A stretch of 64,000 nt of DNA, from the NCBI GenBank assembly GCA_944391625.1, contig CALXUG010000007.1, positions 23,621 to 87,620 on the forward strand. The letters run 5' to 3'. Position numbers and translations under genes: made by a program. Below the pieces are notes generated by a model. It ran no database searches. It had not been told where the DNA came from and saw nothing but the letters and a program-made list of their open reading frames with translations. Positions 53,130 through 61,928 of this stretch are shown here, piece by piece (position 1 is the first letter of the stretch; each line of letters begins with the position of its first letter). Source of the DNA: an uncultured Clostridia bacterium (lineage in GTDB: Bacteria; Bacillota; Peptococcia; Peptococcales; Peptococcaceae).

Positions 53130-53157
53130 TTGAAATACGAAACAGGTATGTTATAAT
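53130..53157 (+). promoter_or_regulatory. Promoter of the fba-fsa-glpX-rho block
   Basis: TTGAAA (53130-53135) and perfect TATAAT (53152-53157) with a 16-bp spacer, 80 nt upstream of the aldolase gene. The rest of the 405-nt gap after 52832 is AT-rich without other signals. Confidence 0.75.
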
Positions 53158-53237
53158 ACCGATAGTGATATGATTATCGGCTTTTCTGGTTCATTAAAAA
53201 TGAAAATGACAGAAAAAAATTTAAGGAGGATATACAA

Positions 53238-54179
53238 ATGGCATTGGTAACAACTACAGAAATGTTCAAAAAAGCTTATGAAGGTGGCTATGCGGTTGGC
53301 GCATTTAATGTAAACAATATGGAATTGGTACAGGGGATCACAGAAGCAGCCGGGGAATTAAATTCCCCATTGATTCTGCAGGTATCCGCCGGAGCAAGAA
53401 AATATGCCAACCATACTTATCTGGTAAAATTGGTAGAGGCTGCGCTGCAGGAACAAAGCCATATTCCAATTGCGCTGCATCTGGATCACGGCGCTGATTT
53501 TGAAATTTGCAAAGCTTGTATTGATGGTGGTTTCACTTCGGTAATGATTGATGGTTCTCATCATTCTTTTGAGGAAAATATTGCCGTTACCAAAAAAGTA
53601 GTAGAATATGCCCATGCCCATGGTGTTGTGGTAGAAGGGGAACTGGGTCAGCTGGCTGGTATTGAAGATGATGTCAATGTCAGCGCTGAAGATGCCAAAT
53701 ATACCCAACCAGACCAGGTTGAAGAATTTGTAAGCCGTACAGGCGTAGACTCTTTGGCAATTGCCATTGGAACCAGCCATGGTGCCTTTAAATTTAAACC
53801 GGGCCAGAAACCAATGTTGCGGTTTGATATTTTGGAAGAAATTGAGCATCGTTTGCCAAACTTCCCAATTGTACTGCATGGCGCATCCAGTGTTTCTCAG
53901 GAGTACGTAAAAATTATTCAGGCCAATGGCGGTAATTTGGCAGATGCCATTGGTATTCCGGAAGATATGCTGCGTCAGGCTGCCAAAAGCGCTGTCTGCA
54001 AAATTAACATTGACTCAGATCTGCGTTTGGCTATGACAGCAGGTGTGCGTGAAGTGCTGTTCAGCAAACCGGAAGCGTTTGACCCAAGAGAATACTTAAA
54101 AGTCGGCAGAGCCAATGTAAAAGCAGTGGTTGCTCACAAAATTAAAAATGTATTGGGTTCCGAAGGCAAAGCACTGTAA
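53238..54179 (+). CDS. fba: Class II fructose-bisphosphate aldolase
   Basis: 313 residues, zinc-dependent. HLDHGADFEICKACIDGGFTS (cut here to its key part) carries the catalytic Asp and a zinc His; IDGSHHSFEEN, VVEGELGQLAG and GTSHGAFKF give further metal and phosphate ligands. It cleaves or forms fructose 1,6-bisphosphate. First of fba-fsa-glpX-rho, with strong ribosome site AAGGAGG and its own promoter. It pairs functionally with GlpX downstream in gluconeogenesis. Confidence 0.95.
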   Translation: MALVTTTEMFKKAYEGGYAVGAFNVNNMELVQGITEAAGELNSPLILQVSAGARKYANHTYLVKLVEAALQEQSHIPIALHLDHGADFEICKACIDGGFTSVMIDGSHHSFEENIAVTKKVVEYAHAHGVVVEGELGQLAGIEDDVNVSAEDAKYTQPDQVEEFVSRTGVDSLAIAIGTSHGAFKFKPGQKPMLRFDILEEIEHRLPNFPIVLHGASSVSQEYVKIIQANGGNLADAIGIPEDMLRQAAKSAVCKINIDSDLRLAMTAGVREVLFSKPEAFDPREYLKVGRANVKAVVAHKIKNVLGSEGKAL

Positions 54180-54280
54180 GATAAAAATACCGGAAATTAA
54201 TTGTTTACGGTAAAAAGTAGATTCAATACAATACATGAATCTGCATGACAGTATGACAGAATAGGAAGGAACTGAAGGAT

Positions 54281-54922
54281 ATGAAATTATTTTTAGATAC
54301 AGCCAATCAGGCTGAAGTGGAACAGGCTGTGGCCATGGGGGTAATCAGTGGCGTTACCACCAATCCTTCTCTGGTAGCCAAAGAAGGCGGAGATTACATT
54401 GAACGGGTAAAATATTTTTGTGAGCTGGTAGGCGGTCCAATCAGTGTAGAAGTGCTGAGCAGCGATGCGGAAGGCATGCTGCGGGAAGCTCGTGAACTGG
54501 CCGCACTTCATGAAAATATTGTAATCAAGTTGCCAATTACAGCAGAAAGTTTGGGTGTTATGAAGCAGTTAAAAGCAGAGGGTATCAAAACCAATGCTAC
54601 ACTGTGTTTTTCAGCCAATCAGGCAATTTTGGCTGCGCGGGCAGGCGCTTCTTTTGTCAGTCCATTTGTAGGCCGGCTGAATGATATTGGTCAGGAAGGC
54701 ATGACCTTAATTGAGGAAATCAGAACGATCTATGATAACTATGGCTATGATACCGAAATTATCGTGGCCAGTGTACGCAGTCCGCGGCAGGTAACCGATG
54801 CTGCCATCATTGGCGCAGATATTGCTACCATTCCGTTTAAAATTTTGCAGCAGATGGTTTCCCATCCGCAGACGGATTTGGGAATTGCCAAGTTTGAAGC
54901 AGACTGGGCAGGTCGTAAGTAG
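54281..54922 (+). CDS. fsa: Transaldolase-like protein (fructose-6-phosphate aldolase family)
   Basis: 213 residues, the short TalC/FSA type. [16 protein letters not shown] opens the protein, [12 protein letters not shown] follows, the Schiff-base lysine is in [10 protein letters not shown], and [19 protein letters not shown] and [11 protein letters not shown] complete the signature. Many proteins of this size act as true transaldolases; sequence cannot tell the two. 101 nt after fba. Confidence 0.93.
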   Translation: MKLFLDTANQAEVEQAVAMGVISGVTTNPSLVAKEGGDYIERVKYFCELVGGPISVEVLSSDAEGMLREARELAALHENIVIKLPITAESLGVMKQLKAEGIKTNATLCFSANQAILAARAGASFVSPFVGRLNDIGQEGMTLIEEIRTIYDNYGYDTEIIVASVRSPRQVTDAAIIGADIATIPFKILQQMVSHPQTDLGIAKFEADWAGRK

Positions 54923-55001
54923 TAAGTAAGAACTACGCTAAAATTGTTTTTTACAGAACAGACAAAAAACTATAAATTTAGTACGGAGGCGTAATAAAAT
55001 A

Positions 55002-55967
55002 ATGGATAGAAGTTTAGGTATGGAATTTGCCAGAGTTACAGAAGCAGCAGCAATTAACTGTGCCCATTGGATTGGAAAAGGTGAAAAAAATCTGGCTGAT
55101 GGCGCAGCAGTAGAAGCCATGCGCAAAATGTTTGATACAGTGGATATCAGCGGGACAGTAGTAATTGGCGAAGGCGAGATGGATGAAGCGCCAATGCTTT
55201 ATATCGGCGAAAAAGTAGGAAAAGGCGGCGTAGAAGTAGATATTGCTGTAGACCCGCTGGAAGGAACCAATCTGACCGCCAAAAATATGAACGGTGCTAT
55301 TGCGGTTATGGCCATTGCCGAAAAAGGCGGTTTACTGCATGCGCCGGATATGTATATGGATAAAATTGTAGTTGGCCCAAAGGCCAAAGGCGCTATTGAT
55401 ATTAATTTGTCTCCAGAAGAAAATATGCGCAATGTAGCCAAAGCATTGGGTAAAGATGTCAGCGATTTGACGATTGTGCTGCTGGAACGGGAACGGCATC
55501 AGTATATTGTAGATGCTGCCCGTAAGCTGGGTGTTCGCTGCAAATTTATTTCTGACGGTGACGTTTCCCCTGTTATCACCACCAGTTTTGGCGATGGCGG
55601 CATTGATATGATGATGGGAAAAGGCGGTGCGCCGGAAGGTGTGATTGCAGCAGCAGCTATCAAATGTATGGGCGGCGATATGCAGGGCCGTCTGGTGCCG
55701 GAAACCGAAGAAGAAATCAGACGGGTACATGAAATGGGTATTGATGATGTAAACAAAGTTTTAACCTTAGATGACCTGGTATCTACTGATGATGTATATT
55801 TTGTAGCTACTGGTGTAACCAAAGGCGATATTTTGAATGGCGTTCGTTTTACCGACAAATATGCTATCACCCATACAGTTGTTATGCGGGGTGTGACTGG
55901 TACAGTGCGCTTTATCGAAGCGTATCATGATTATGACCGGAAGCCGGATTATATCAAATTAAAATAG
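55002..55967 (+). CDS. glpX: Class II fructose-1,6-bisphosphatase GlpX
   Basis: 321 residues. [17 protein letters not shown] and [11 protein letters not shown] hold the metal-binding acidic residues of the lithium-sensitive phosphatase fold; [17 protein letters not shown] is the later signature. Dephosphorylates fructose 1,6-bisphosphate in gluconeogenesis, opposing glycolysis. Ribosome site ACGGAGG. Its neighbour fba supplies the substrate. Confidence 0.95.
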   Translation: MDRSLGMEFARVTEAAAINCAHWIGKGEKNLADGAAVEAMRKMFDTVDISGTVVIGEGEMDEAPMLYIGEKVGKGGVEVDIAVDPLEGTNLTAKNMNGAIAVMAIAEKGGLLHAPDMYMDKIVVGPKAKGAIDINLSPEENMRNVAKALGKDVSDLTIVLLERERHQYIVDAARKLGVRCKFISDGDVSPVITTSFGDGGIDMMMGKGGAPEGVIAAAAIKCMGGDMQGRLVPETEEEIRRVHEMGIDDVNKVLTLDDLVSTDDVYFVATGVTKGDILNGVRFTDKYAITHTVVMRGVTGTVRFIEAYHDYDRKPDYIKLK

Positions 55968-56001
55968 TCAATCGGGTAATTTATTTGAAGGTGGAATTTA
56001 T

Positions 56002-57276
56002 TTGCTATATAAGCAAGAAGAATTAGAAACAAAAACAATGGTAGATTTATACCGGATCGCCCGGGAACTGGAAATACCATATTACTCCAAACTGCGCAAA
56101 GCAGAGTTAATTTTTGAAATTGTAAAAACATCTACACTAAAAGAGCGTGAAGGGCAGCTTTGGGCCAGCGGTATTCTGGATATTATGTCAGAAGGATATG
56201 GTTTTTTGCGTCCGTTGGGGTATTTGCCCAGCTATGATGATATCTATGTGTCCCAGTCACAAATCCGCAAGTTTGATTTGCGCAGTGGCGACAGAGTAGA
56301 AGGCTGGAGCCGTAAGCCCAAAGAAAATGAGCGTTATTTTGGGTTGCTGCGTGTGGAAAAAGTAAATGGGGAAGATCCTGCTGCTTCGCCGGATCGGCTT
56401 CATTTTGACGGTCTGACGCCTATTTATCCGCAAAATCGCTTGCAGCTGGAAACTGATGCAAACGCTTATGCTATGCGTATGATTGATTTGGTTGCGCCGT
56501 TGGGCAAAGGGCAGCGTGGATTGATTGTAGCGCCGCCGAAAGCAGGTAAGACCGAATTGATTAAACAGGTGGCAAATAGCATTGCACAAAATAATCCGGA
56601 AGTAGAAATCATCATTTTGCTGATTGATGAACGACCGGAAGAAGTAACTGACATCGAACGGTCTGTAAAAGCCGAAGTCATCAGTTCAACCTTTGATGAA
56701 CCACCGGAAAACCATGTAAAGGTAGCAGAACTGACACTGGAACGAGCCAAACGGGTAGTAGAGTCCAAAAAAGATGTGATTATCCTGTTAGACAGTATTA
56801 CTCGATTGGCGCGGGCCTATAATCTGGTGATGCCGCCCAGCGGTCGGCTTTTGTCCGGTGGGGTGGATCCCAGTGCGCTGCATAAGCCAAAACGATTTTT
56901 CGGGGCGGCGCGCAATGTGGAAGAAGGCGGCAGTTTGACTATTCTGGCATCTGCATTGATAGAAACAGGCAGTCGTATGGATGAGGTTATCTTTGAAGAA
57001 TTTAAAGGCACCGGCAACATGGAGTTGATTTTGGATCGCAAGCTGGCAGAACGGCGCATTTATCCTGCGTTGGATATCAAACGTTCCGGCACCAGAAAAG
57101 AAGATTTATTGCTGACCGAAAAAGAACTGTCTATGGTATGGCAGATGCGCAAAGCATTCAGCAATCTGGATACTGCCGAAGCAACCGAAACATTGTTGGA
57201 CGGCATGAAACGCAGCAAAAATAATGAAGAATTGTGCCGTATGTTTGGCAAAAATAATAGGATTGCTTCCTATTAG
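56002..57276 (+). CDS. rho: Transcription termination factor Rho
   Basis: 424-residue hexameric RNA-dependent ATPase. N-terminal Rho helical domain ([20 protein letters not shown]), cold-shock-like RNA-binding domain (about 52-125, [13 protein letters not shown]), and ATPase with Walker [11 protein letters not shown] (about 176-185), [16 protein letters not shown] and [13 protein letters not shown]. The start is TTG 56002, with AAGGTGG 7 nt upstream. In related genomes rpmE usually follows; here a conjugative element follows instead. Confidence 0.95.
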   Translation: MLYKQEELETKTMVDLYRIARELEIPYYSKLRKAELIFEIVKTSTLKEREGQLWASGILDIMSEGYGFLRPLGYLPSYDDIYVSQSQIRKFDLRSGDRVEGWSRKPKENERYFGLLRVEKVNGEDPAASPDRLHFDGLTPIYPQNRLQLETDANAYAMRMIDLVAPLGKGQRGLIVAPPKAGKTELIKQVANSIAQNNPEVEIIILLIDERPEEVTDIERSVKAEVISSTFDEPPENHVKVAELTLERAKRVVESKKDVIILLDSITRLARAYNLVMPPSGRLLSGGVDPSALHKPKRFFGAARNVEEGGSLTILASALIETGSRMDEVIFEEFKGTGNMELILDRKLAERRIYPALDIKRSGTRKEDLLLTEKELSMVWQMRKAFSNLDTAEATETLLDGMKRSKNNEELCRMFGKNNRIASY

Positions 57277-57334
57277 GAACGCTGTAAATACAAGGGTTTT
57301 CAGACCCAACAAAATAAAACAGAGCTATCACATT

Positions 57335-57379
57335 ACGCAAAAGGCCGCCCGGTCAAGACAACGGGCGGCCTTTTTGCGT
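57335..57379 (+). terminator. GC-rich terminator after rho
   Basis: AAAGGCCGCCCG pairs with CGGGCGGCCTTT (57362-57373), extended by ACGCA/TGCGT on the outside, with a T run. It lies at the step from AT-rich host to GC-rich element DNA and may belong to either. Confidence 0.85.
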
Positions 57380-57476
57380 GGAAGGCTCGGAAGGAGGCAG
57401 AAATTTTCTAAAAAATAAGTACAAAATTTTCAAGCTCATTTTTGTGCAAGATTACAGAAAGATTGGAGGTTAGAAA

Positions 57477-59015
57477 GTGGAGGAAAATAAAAATATTCCC
57501 ACCACCGAAGGCGAGGCGATTGCTCCCGAGGCACCTGTCATGGATATTCCCGGCACCGATGCCCCGTCCCCGGATTTGACCGATGGAACTCCCCAGCAGG
57601 AACAGGCTGGGGTAACGATGGCCGAGCCCGGTGATGTGGTCGTGTCTTTTGACAAAATCGAAGAACTGATGGCAGAACGCCGGGCGGCTGCCCGTGATAC
57701 CGTGGAAAAAGCCGAGCCCGCCGCCCCGGAGGTTGAGGCTCCCGCTTTGGAGCCTGTCAATCCCATCCCGGATGCAAAAGAGGCGGAAAAGACCACGGAG
57801 GAAAAGCCGCAGGAGGAGGTTGCGGCTGAACAGAAAAAATCCCGCCGTGGCCGTCCCCCGAAAGCTGAAAAAGCAGAGCAGGGCGCGCCCGAGGCCGACA
57901 AAAAGCAGACGGCGGCAAAGCCCCGCAGGGGCCGCCCACCCAAGGCGGATAAGGCGGCCCCCGACGAGGCCCAGCCGCCCAAACCTCGAGACAAAGTGTC
58001 CCGAGGTAAAAAAACCGCTCCCGCCAAGGAGGAGTCTCCCACCCCGGAGCCGGTAGCCGTTGGCGGCGATACCGCCCCGGCTGCTGAGATCCCGGCAGAG
58101 CCCAAAGAGCCTGCACCCCCGCCCCGTCCCATTGAGGAGGGCAAAACCGTATATATCAAGTTGAGCGAGCTCCATCCGTTCCATACTTTCCGGGAACACC
58201 CTTTCAAGGTGGTTGACGATGCCGCCATGATGGATTTGGTGGGGACGATCAAGGAACACGGCGTTATGACCCCTGCCACCGTCCGCCCCGAAAAGGACGG
58301 GACGGGCTATGAGATCATTGCGGGCCACCGCCGCTGTCGTGGTAGTGAGCTGGCCGGTGTGGAGGAGCTGCCCTGTATCGTCCGGGATATGACCGATGTT
58401 GAGGCTGTCCGGGAAATGAAAAACAGCAACAAGCAGCGCGGCGACCCTCTCCCCAGCGAGCTGGCGAAACTTCTTGATCTGGAAGTGGAGGCCATCAAGC
58501 ACCAAGGCGGGCGGCTGGACGGCGTTGCCCCCGGCGATGTGGGAAAACGCTCTGTTGAGATCGTGGGCGAAAACAACAACATGAACTATAAAAAGGTCAT
58601 GCGGTATATTCGCCTTAATTCCCTTGTCCCGGAGCTGCTGAACAAGGTGGACGAGAAGGGGCTGGGCTTCATGCCCGCTGTGGAACTCTCGTATATCAAA
58701 CCGAAAAACCAGAGGTTGATTGCCGTATCTATCGACGGTGAGCAGTCCTCGCCTTCTCACGCTCAGGCAAAACGGCTTCGGGAGCTGGATCAGGAGGGCA
58801 AGCTCAACGGCGATGTGATCGACGGTATTCTGAGTGAAAAGAAAAAGGAGGATCGCAGCGTGATTATTTCGATGGCCGAACTGGAGAAGTATTTTGGCAA
58901 GGAGGTCACTCCTGTCAAGATGAAGGAGCAGATCATGTCCCTGCTGGACGAATGGAAAGAGAAACAGCCGCCCGAGCTGGCAAAGCCCGAGAAAAAGGCG
59001 GATTTGGAGAAGTAA
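57477..59015 (+). CDS. ParB-like partition/nuclease family protein of the ICE, with AT-hooks
   Basis: 512 residues from a GTG start (ribosome site GGAGGTTAG). The first 220 residues are acidic, Pro/Ala/Glu-rich and disordered, with two AT-hook-like motifs RRGRPPK (about 122-128 and 150-156). The ParB/Spo0J N-terminal domain follows (about 223-330; IKLSELHPFHTF, IIAGHRRCRGSELAG), then a helix-turn-helix-like middle region (about 330-430). It probably binds element DNA for partition or regulation. One hairpin repeat (57984-58006) lies inside its coding sequence. Confidence 0.85.
   Translation: MEENKNIPTTEGEAIAPEAPVMDIPGTDAPSPDLTDGTPQQEQAGVTMAEPGDVVVSFDKIEELMAERRAAARDTVEKAEPAAPEVEAPALEPVNPIPDAKEAEKTTEEKPQEEVAAEQKKSRRGRPPKAEKAEQGAPEADKKQTAAKPRRGRPPKADKAAPDEAQPPKPRDKVSRGKKTAPAKEESPTPEPVAVGGDTAPAAEIPAEPKEPAPPPRPIEEGKTVYIKLSELHPFHTFREHPFKVVDDAAMMDLVGTIKEHGVMTPATVRPEKDGTGYEIIAGHRRCRGSELAGVEELPCIVRDMTDVEAVREMKNSNKQRGDPLPSELAKLLDLEVEAIKHQGGRLDGVAPGDVGKRSVEIVGENNNMNYKKVMRYIRLNSLVPELLNKVDEKGLGFMPAVELSYIKPKNQRLIAVSIDGEQSSPSHAQAKRLRELDQEGKLNGDVIDGILSEKKKEDRSVIISMAELEKYFGKEVTPVKMKEQIMSLLDEWKEKQPPELAKPEKKADLEK
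57984..58006 (+). repeat. ICE hairpin repeat, copy 1
   Basis: CCTCGAGACAAAGTGTCCCGAGG: arms CCTCGaGACA and TGTCcCGAGG around AAG. Unlike the other copies it lies inside a gene, the parB-like one, and is translated as PRDKVSR. Confidence 0.85.
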
Positions 59016-59038
59016 CCTCGAGACACTTTGTCCCGAGG
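59016..59038 (+). repeat. ICE hairpin repeat, copy 2
   Basis: CCTCGAGACACTTTGTC plus CCGAGG: same arms as copy 1 but loop CTT, starting immediately after the parB-like stop codon and followed by TTTTTT, so this copy can act as a terminator. Confidence 0.85.
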
Positions 59039-59117
59039 TTTTTTCGCGCCCTTTCGCAGAGGGCTCTGGTGGTTTATCCCCCGTCGCCGCCCAAACCAAA
59101 GCGCAGTCGGGAGTTGT

Positions 59118-59167
59118 CCGTCAAGGGGGCATTGGCCCCGCCGCTTGCGGCGGCTTGCCCTTGACGG
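59118..59167 (+). repeat. Strong nested hairpin in the ICE
   Basis: CCGTCAAGGG (59118-59127) pairs with CCCTTGACGG (59158-59167), enclosing a CCGCCGC/GCGGCGG hairpin. Possible structured leader of the downstream genes or a transfer-related site. Confidence 0.7.
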
Positions 59168-59220
59168 GCGGCCCCGGCTGTGCTACTCCCAGCGGCGCGG
59201 CGGGGGTATATCCTCCAGAG

Positions 59221-59255
59221 CCGCCCCCTTTCCCATGATTGGGAAAGGGCGGGGG
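59221..59255 (+). repeat. Perfect GC-rich hairpin in the ICE
   Basis: CCGCCCCCTTTCCCA (59221-59235) pairs with the G-rich 59240-59254. No T run. With the hairpin at 59118 it fills the 284-nt gap between the ParB-like and DUF7768-like genes. Confidence 0.7.
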
Positions 59256-59299
59256 GATTGGGCTGAACCTACATTATAAAAATATCGGAGGTATTCAAT

Positions 59300-59653
59300 A
59301 TGAAACGACCCCTTGCGTATGTTACCGCCGCATGGTACGGCGGCGACAGCGAAAACGCGGAACGGGCGGCGCAGTATTGCCGCGCTGTGTATGAGGCGGG
59401 CTTTTCGCCCATCTGTCCCACGCTGTATCTGCCCTTGTTCCTTAACGACGCTGTTCCCGAGGAGCATAAAAGCGGCATTGATATGAGCCGTGACCTGCTC
59501 CGCCGCTCTCATGTGCTGGTGGTGTGCGGCCATACCGTCACCGAGGCCATGAAAAACGACATTGCCGTTGCCCAGCGGCTGGGTATCACAGCGACCACCC
59601 TTGAGGGCATTTTGACCGTCAAGGGACAGGGCCGCAGACGAAATGACGATTAA
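59300..59653 (+). CDS. DUF7768-like (nucleoside deoxyribosyltransferase-related) protein
   Basis: 117 residues, cytosolic. KRPLAYVTAAWYGGDSENAER and CPTLYLPLFLND followed by a VLVVCG strand resemble the small nucleoside 2-deoxyribosyltransferase-like/DUF4406 fold found on mobile elements. Ribosome site GGAGG. It overlaps the methyltransferase start by 11 nt. Catalytic function not shown. Confidence 0.7.
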   Translation: MKRPLAYVTAAWYGGDSENAERAAQYCRAVYEAGFSPICPTLYLPLFLNDAVPEEHKSGIDMSRDLLRRSHVLVVCGHTVTEAMKNDIAVAQRLGITATTLEGILTVKGQGRRRNDD

Positions 59654-60710
59654 GCTGGGGAGCCTGTTTGATGGGATCGGGGTGTTCCCGCTGGCGGCAG
59701 TCCGCTGTGGGATCACCCCGGTATGGGCCAGCGAGATCGAAAAGGCCCCTATCTCCATCACAAAACGGCACTTCCCGGATATGGCCCACTTGGGCGACAT
59801 CACCCGCATGGACGGCGGGGCCATCCCGCCCGTCCATGTGCTGACCTTTGGATCGCCGTGTCAAAACCTGTCCCAGATCGGCAACCGGGACGGCTTGGCG
59901 GGCGCAAAGTCCAGCCTGTTTTTTCAAGCGATCCGCATTATTAAAGAAATGAGGGATGCGACTGACAATCTATTTCCAGTTATCGCTGTTTGGGAAAATG
60001 TCATGGGAGCGTTTTCATCAAATGACAGGATGGACTTTAGAGCCGTGCTGTCCGCGTTCAACGCCGCCGACATTCCAATGCCTGCTTCTGGAAGATGGGC
60101 AGGAGCCGGAATGGTGCGAGGGGGAACGCCTGACCTCGCATGGCGGCTCATGGATGCCCAGTATTGGGCAAGCCCCCGACTGGCACGACGGCAGCGTATC
60201 TTCCTCGTGGCAGATTTTAGAGGCCGACGCTCCCACGAAATACTATTTAAGCCCCGCCCAATGCCCCCACTTTCTGAAGCTGGCGGAGATCGCGGGCTGT
60301 CCTCCCCCGAAGGAGATCGAGGCACTTTTCTTGAAGCAGGGGGGCGCGTACCCATCACCCGACCCTTTCAATGCTTCCGTATGCGGGCGTCGGCCAAAAG
60401 CAGGACGCCAGAAGCGTTCCGAAACAGCTTCGGATTACCAACTGACCCTTTTCCCACTCTTTTAGCGGGCGGCGTGGCTCCCTTTGCCTTTTGGTATGAG
60501 GACGATCCCGCCGGGGGCTTTGTTCGGTTTCCCACGGAGCTGGAGTGCGAGCGTCTGATGGGCTTGCCCGAGGGGTGGACAAAATACGGCGCGGACGGCG
60601 AGGAAATACGGGCGGCCAGCCGCTACAAGGCATTGGGGAACGCCATCGCTCTGCCCTGTGCCGAGTATATCATGGCGGGGATCAAGGAGGTGCTGCATGA
60701 CCCTGTTTGA
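59643..60710 (+). CDS. DNA (cytosine-5-)methyltransferase
   Basis: 355 residues. Motif I SLFDGIGVFPLAA, motif IV GSPCQNLSQ with catalytic Cys73, motif VI VWENVMGAF, motif VIII-like RRQRIFLVADF, and motifs IX-X ERLMGLPEGWTKYG and RYKALGNAIALP at the end. Orphan, without a restriction partner, as usual on conjugative elements, where it guards the incoming DNA alongside ArdA. A second frame within it (59956-60465) also appears coding. Confidence 0.92.
   Translation: MTIKLGSLFDGIGVFPLAAVRCGITPVWASEIEKAPISITKRHFPDMAHLGDITRMDGGAIPPVHVLTFGSPCQNLSQIGNRDGLAGAKSSLFFQAIRIIKEMRDATDNLFPVIAVWENVMGAFSSNDRMDFRAVLSAFNAADIPMPASGRWAGAGMVRGGTPDLAWRLMDAQYWASPRLARRQRIFLVADFRGRRSHEILFKPRPMPPLSEAGGDRGLSSPEGDRGTFLEAGGRVPITRPFQCFRMRASAKSRTPEAFRNSFGLPTDPFPTLLAGGVAPFAFWYEDDPAGGFVRFPTELECERLMGLPEGWTKYGADGEEIRAASRYKALGNAIALPCAEYIMAGIKEVLHDPV
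59956..60465 (+). CDS. Overlapping-frame protein inside the methyltransferase gene
   Basis: 169-residue frame, shifted relative to the methyltransferase and wholly inside it. The protein reads FQLSLFGKMSWERFHQMTG near the start, then HGGSWMPSIGQAP and ILEADAPTKYYLSPAQC, ending SDYQLTLFPLF. I recognise the QLSLFGK and KYYLSP pattern from hypothetical proteins of phages and mobile elements, so the frame does not look random. The methyltransferase frame over the same bases is also recognisable. Start uncertain, with no clear ribosome site at 59956. Confidence 0.5.
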   Translation: MRLTIYFQLSLFGKMSWERFHQMTGWTLEPCCPRSTPPTFQCLLLEDGQEPEWCEGERLTSHGGSWMPSIGQAPDWHDGSVSSSWQILEADAPTKYYLSPAQCPHFLKLAEIAGCPPPKEIEALFLKQGGAYPSPDPFNASVCGRRPKAGRQKRSETASDYQLTLFPLF

Positions 60711-61410
60711 AGCCTATATTACCAACTCCGGGAAATACGCCGACTATGGTGTGCAGGCTGGGGAGTCCTTAAAGTTTCCCACCACCACCGAGGAGGTGCA
60801 GGCACTCCTAAAGCGGATCGGCGTGGACGGTGTGCGGTATCAAGAGATTTTCATTGTTTCTTTTGACGGTGATGTGCTGGGCCTGTATGACTATCTGAAC
60901 GAATACGAAAATCTGGACGAACTCAACCATCTCGCCCATCTGCTCTCCGAGCTGGATCAGAGCGAGCTGGAAACGCTGGAGGCCGTTCTCAACAAGGGCG
61001 ACCACACTTCCAGCGTGGCCGACATCATCAACCTCGTTCACAATCTGGATTGCTATGACCTCCACCCCGGCGTATCGGACGATGAAACGCTGGGGCGCAT
61101 TTATGTGGAGGACATGGAACGGCTGGAGGTGCCCGAAGATATAATCAACTATTTTGACTTCGAGGCATACGGGCGGGATATGCGGCTGAACGAGGGCGGG
61201 CACTTCGCCCCCGGCGGCTATCTGACCCGAATAAGCAATAACTTTGTAGAGCTGTACCACGGGATCGAGGACATTCCCGCAGAACACCGGGTATTTGCAT
61301 ACCCTCAACTTTCCATCCGGGAGCAGATGGCGGCCTACAAAGAAATTATTGACGGCTCTGCCCGAGACACGGGCAAGCATCATATCATTCCGGGGCATGA
61401 GGAGCGTTAG
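60697..61410 (+). CDS. ardA: Anti-restriction protein ArdA
   Basis: 237 residues, strongly acidic DNA mimic that blocks type I restriction enzymes during conjugation. LFEAYITNSGKYADYG opens it; YEDLDEL-like segments (NEYENLDELNHLAHLLSEL) and YFDFEAYGRDMRLNEGG are family landmarks. AAGGAGG at 60684-60690 fixes ATG 60697, overlapping the methyltransferase end by 14 nt. Confidence 0.93.
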   Translation: MTLFEAYITNSGKYADYGVQAGESLKFPTTTEEVQALLKRIGVDGVRYQEIFIVSFDGDVLGLYDYLNEYENLDELNHLAHLLSELDQSELETLEAVLNKGDHTSSVADIINLVHNLDCYDLHPGVSDDETLGRIYVEDMERLEVPEDIINYFDFEAYGRDMRLNEGGHFAPGGYLTRISNNFVELYHGIEDIPAEHRVFAYPQLSIREQMAAYKEIIDGSARDTGKHHIIPGHEER

Positions 61411-61412
61411 CG

Positions 61413-61435
61413 CTTCGAGACACTTTGTCCCAAAG
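61413..61435 (+). repeat. ICE hairpin repeat, copy 3
   Basis: CTTCGAGACACTTTGTC plus CCAAAG, two bases after the ardA stop codon. The outer arms are changed to CTT/AAG, keeping the pairing: a compensatory change. Confidence 0.8.
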
Positions 61436-61451
61436 TAAGGAGGTGGTATAG

Positions 61452-61928
61452 CTGATTGATGAAGATATTTCCCGGCGCACGATTGCCGTTTCCATGCGGG
61501 CCGGTAAGCTGACCGCCCGGAGCCTTGCCTATGTGCTCCGGGCCGTTGGCCGTAAAATCGCCAAGGCACACCGGGAGGCGCAAACGCCCCACGGCAAACA
61601 GAGCGTAAAAAAGCTCATGGCACACGGCACGGCCACCAACAGTATCGAGGTGGACGCGCCCAAGGTATTTGACCGGGTGGCTCGGAAGTGGAATGTGGAC
61701 TATGCCTTTTACAAAACCGGGCCGGACAAATATCTGCTTTTCTTCAAGTCTGGACAGGCCGACGCGATGACGGCCTGTTTTTCTGAATACTCCCGGAAGG
61801 TGCTGGATAAGTCTAAATCCCGACGCGTCCCCATCCGGGAACAGCTCAAACGGGCGGCGGATCAGCTTGCCAAGGAAAAGCCCCGCCAGAAGGAGCGCGT
61901 AAAGGAGGCGGCCCATGCGGACAGATAA
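61452..61928 (+). CDS. pcfB: PcfB-family (DUF3801) conjugation protein
   Basis: About 158 residues. IDEDISRRTIAVSMRAGKL, LMAHGTATNSIEVD and VARKWNVDYAFYK match PcfB/DUF3801 proteins encoded next to VirD4 in Gram-positive conjugative elements. The frame opens at 61452 just after a TAG and has no ATG until 61494, which would cut conserved residues. AAGGAGGTGG (61437-61446) points to CTG 61452 or ATT 61455, so a rare start codon is probable. It overlaps virD4 by 14 nt. Confidence 0.85.
   Translation: MIDEDISRRTIAVSMRAGKLTARSLAYVLRAVGRKIAKAHREAQTPHGKQSVKKLMAHGTATNSIEVDAPKVFDRVARKWNVDYAFYKTGPDKYLLFFKSGQADAMTACFSEYSRKVLDKSKSRRVPIREQLKRAADQLAKEKPRQKERVKEAAHADR

Noticed and set aside
57408..59099. 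563-codon minus-strand frame opposite the parB-like gene
   Set aside because: Long antisense frames are common in GC-rich genes; the product is rich in Arg/Gly/Leu/Phe runs, while the plus strand has clear ParB motifs and a ribosome site.
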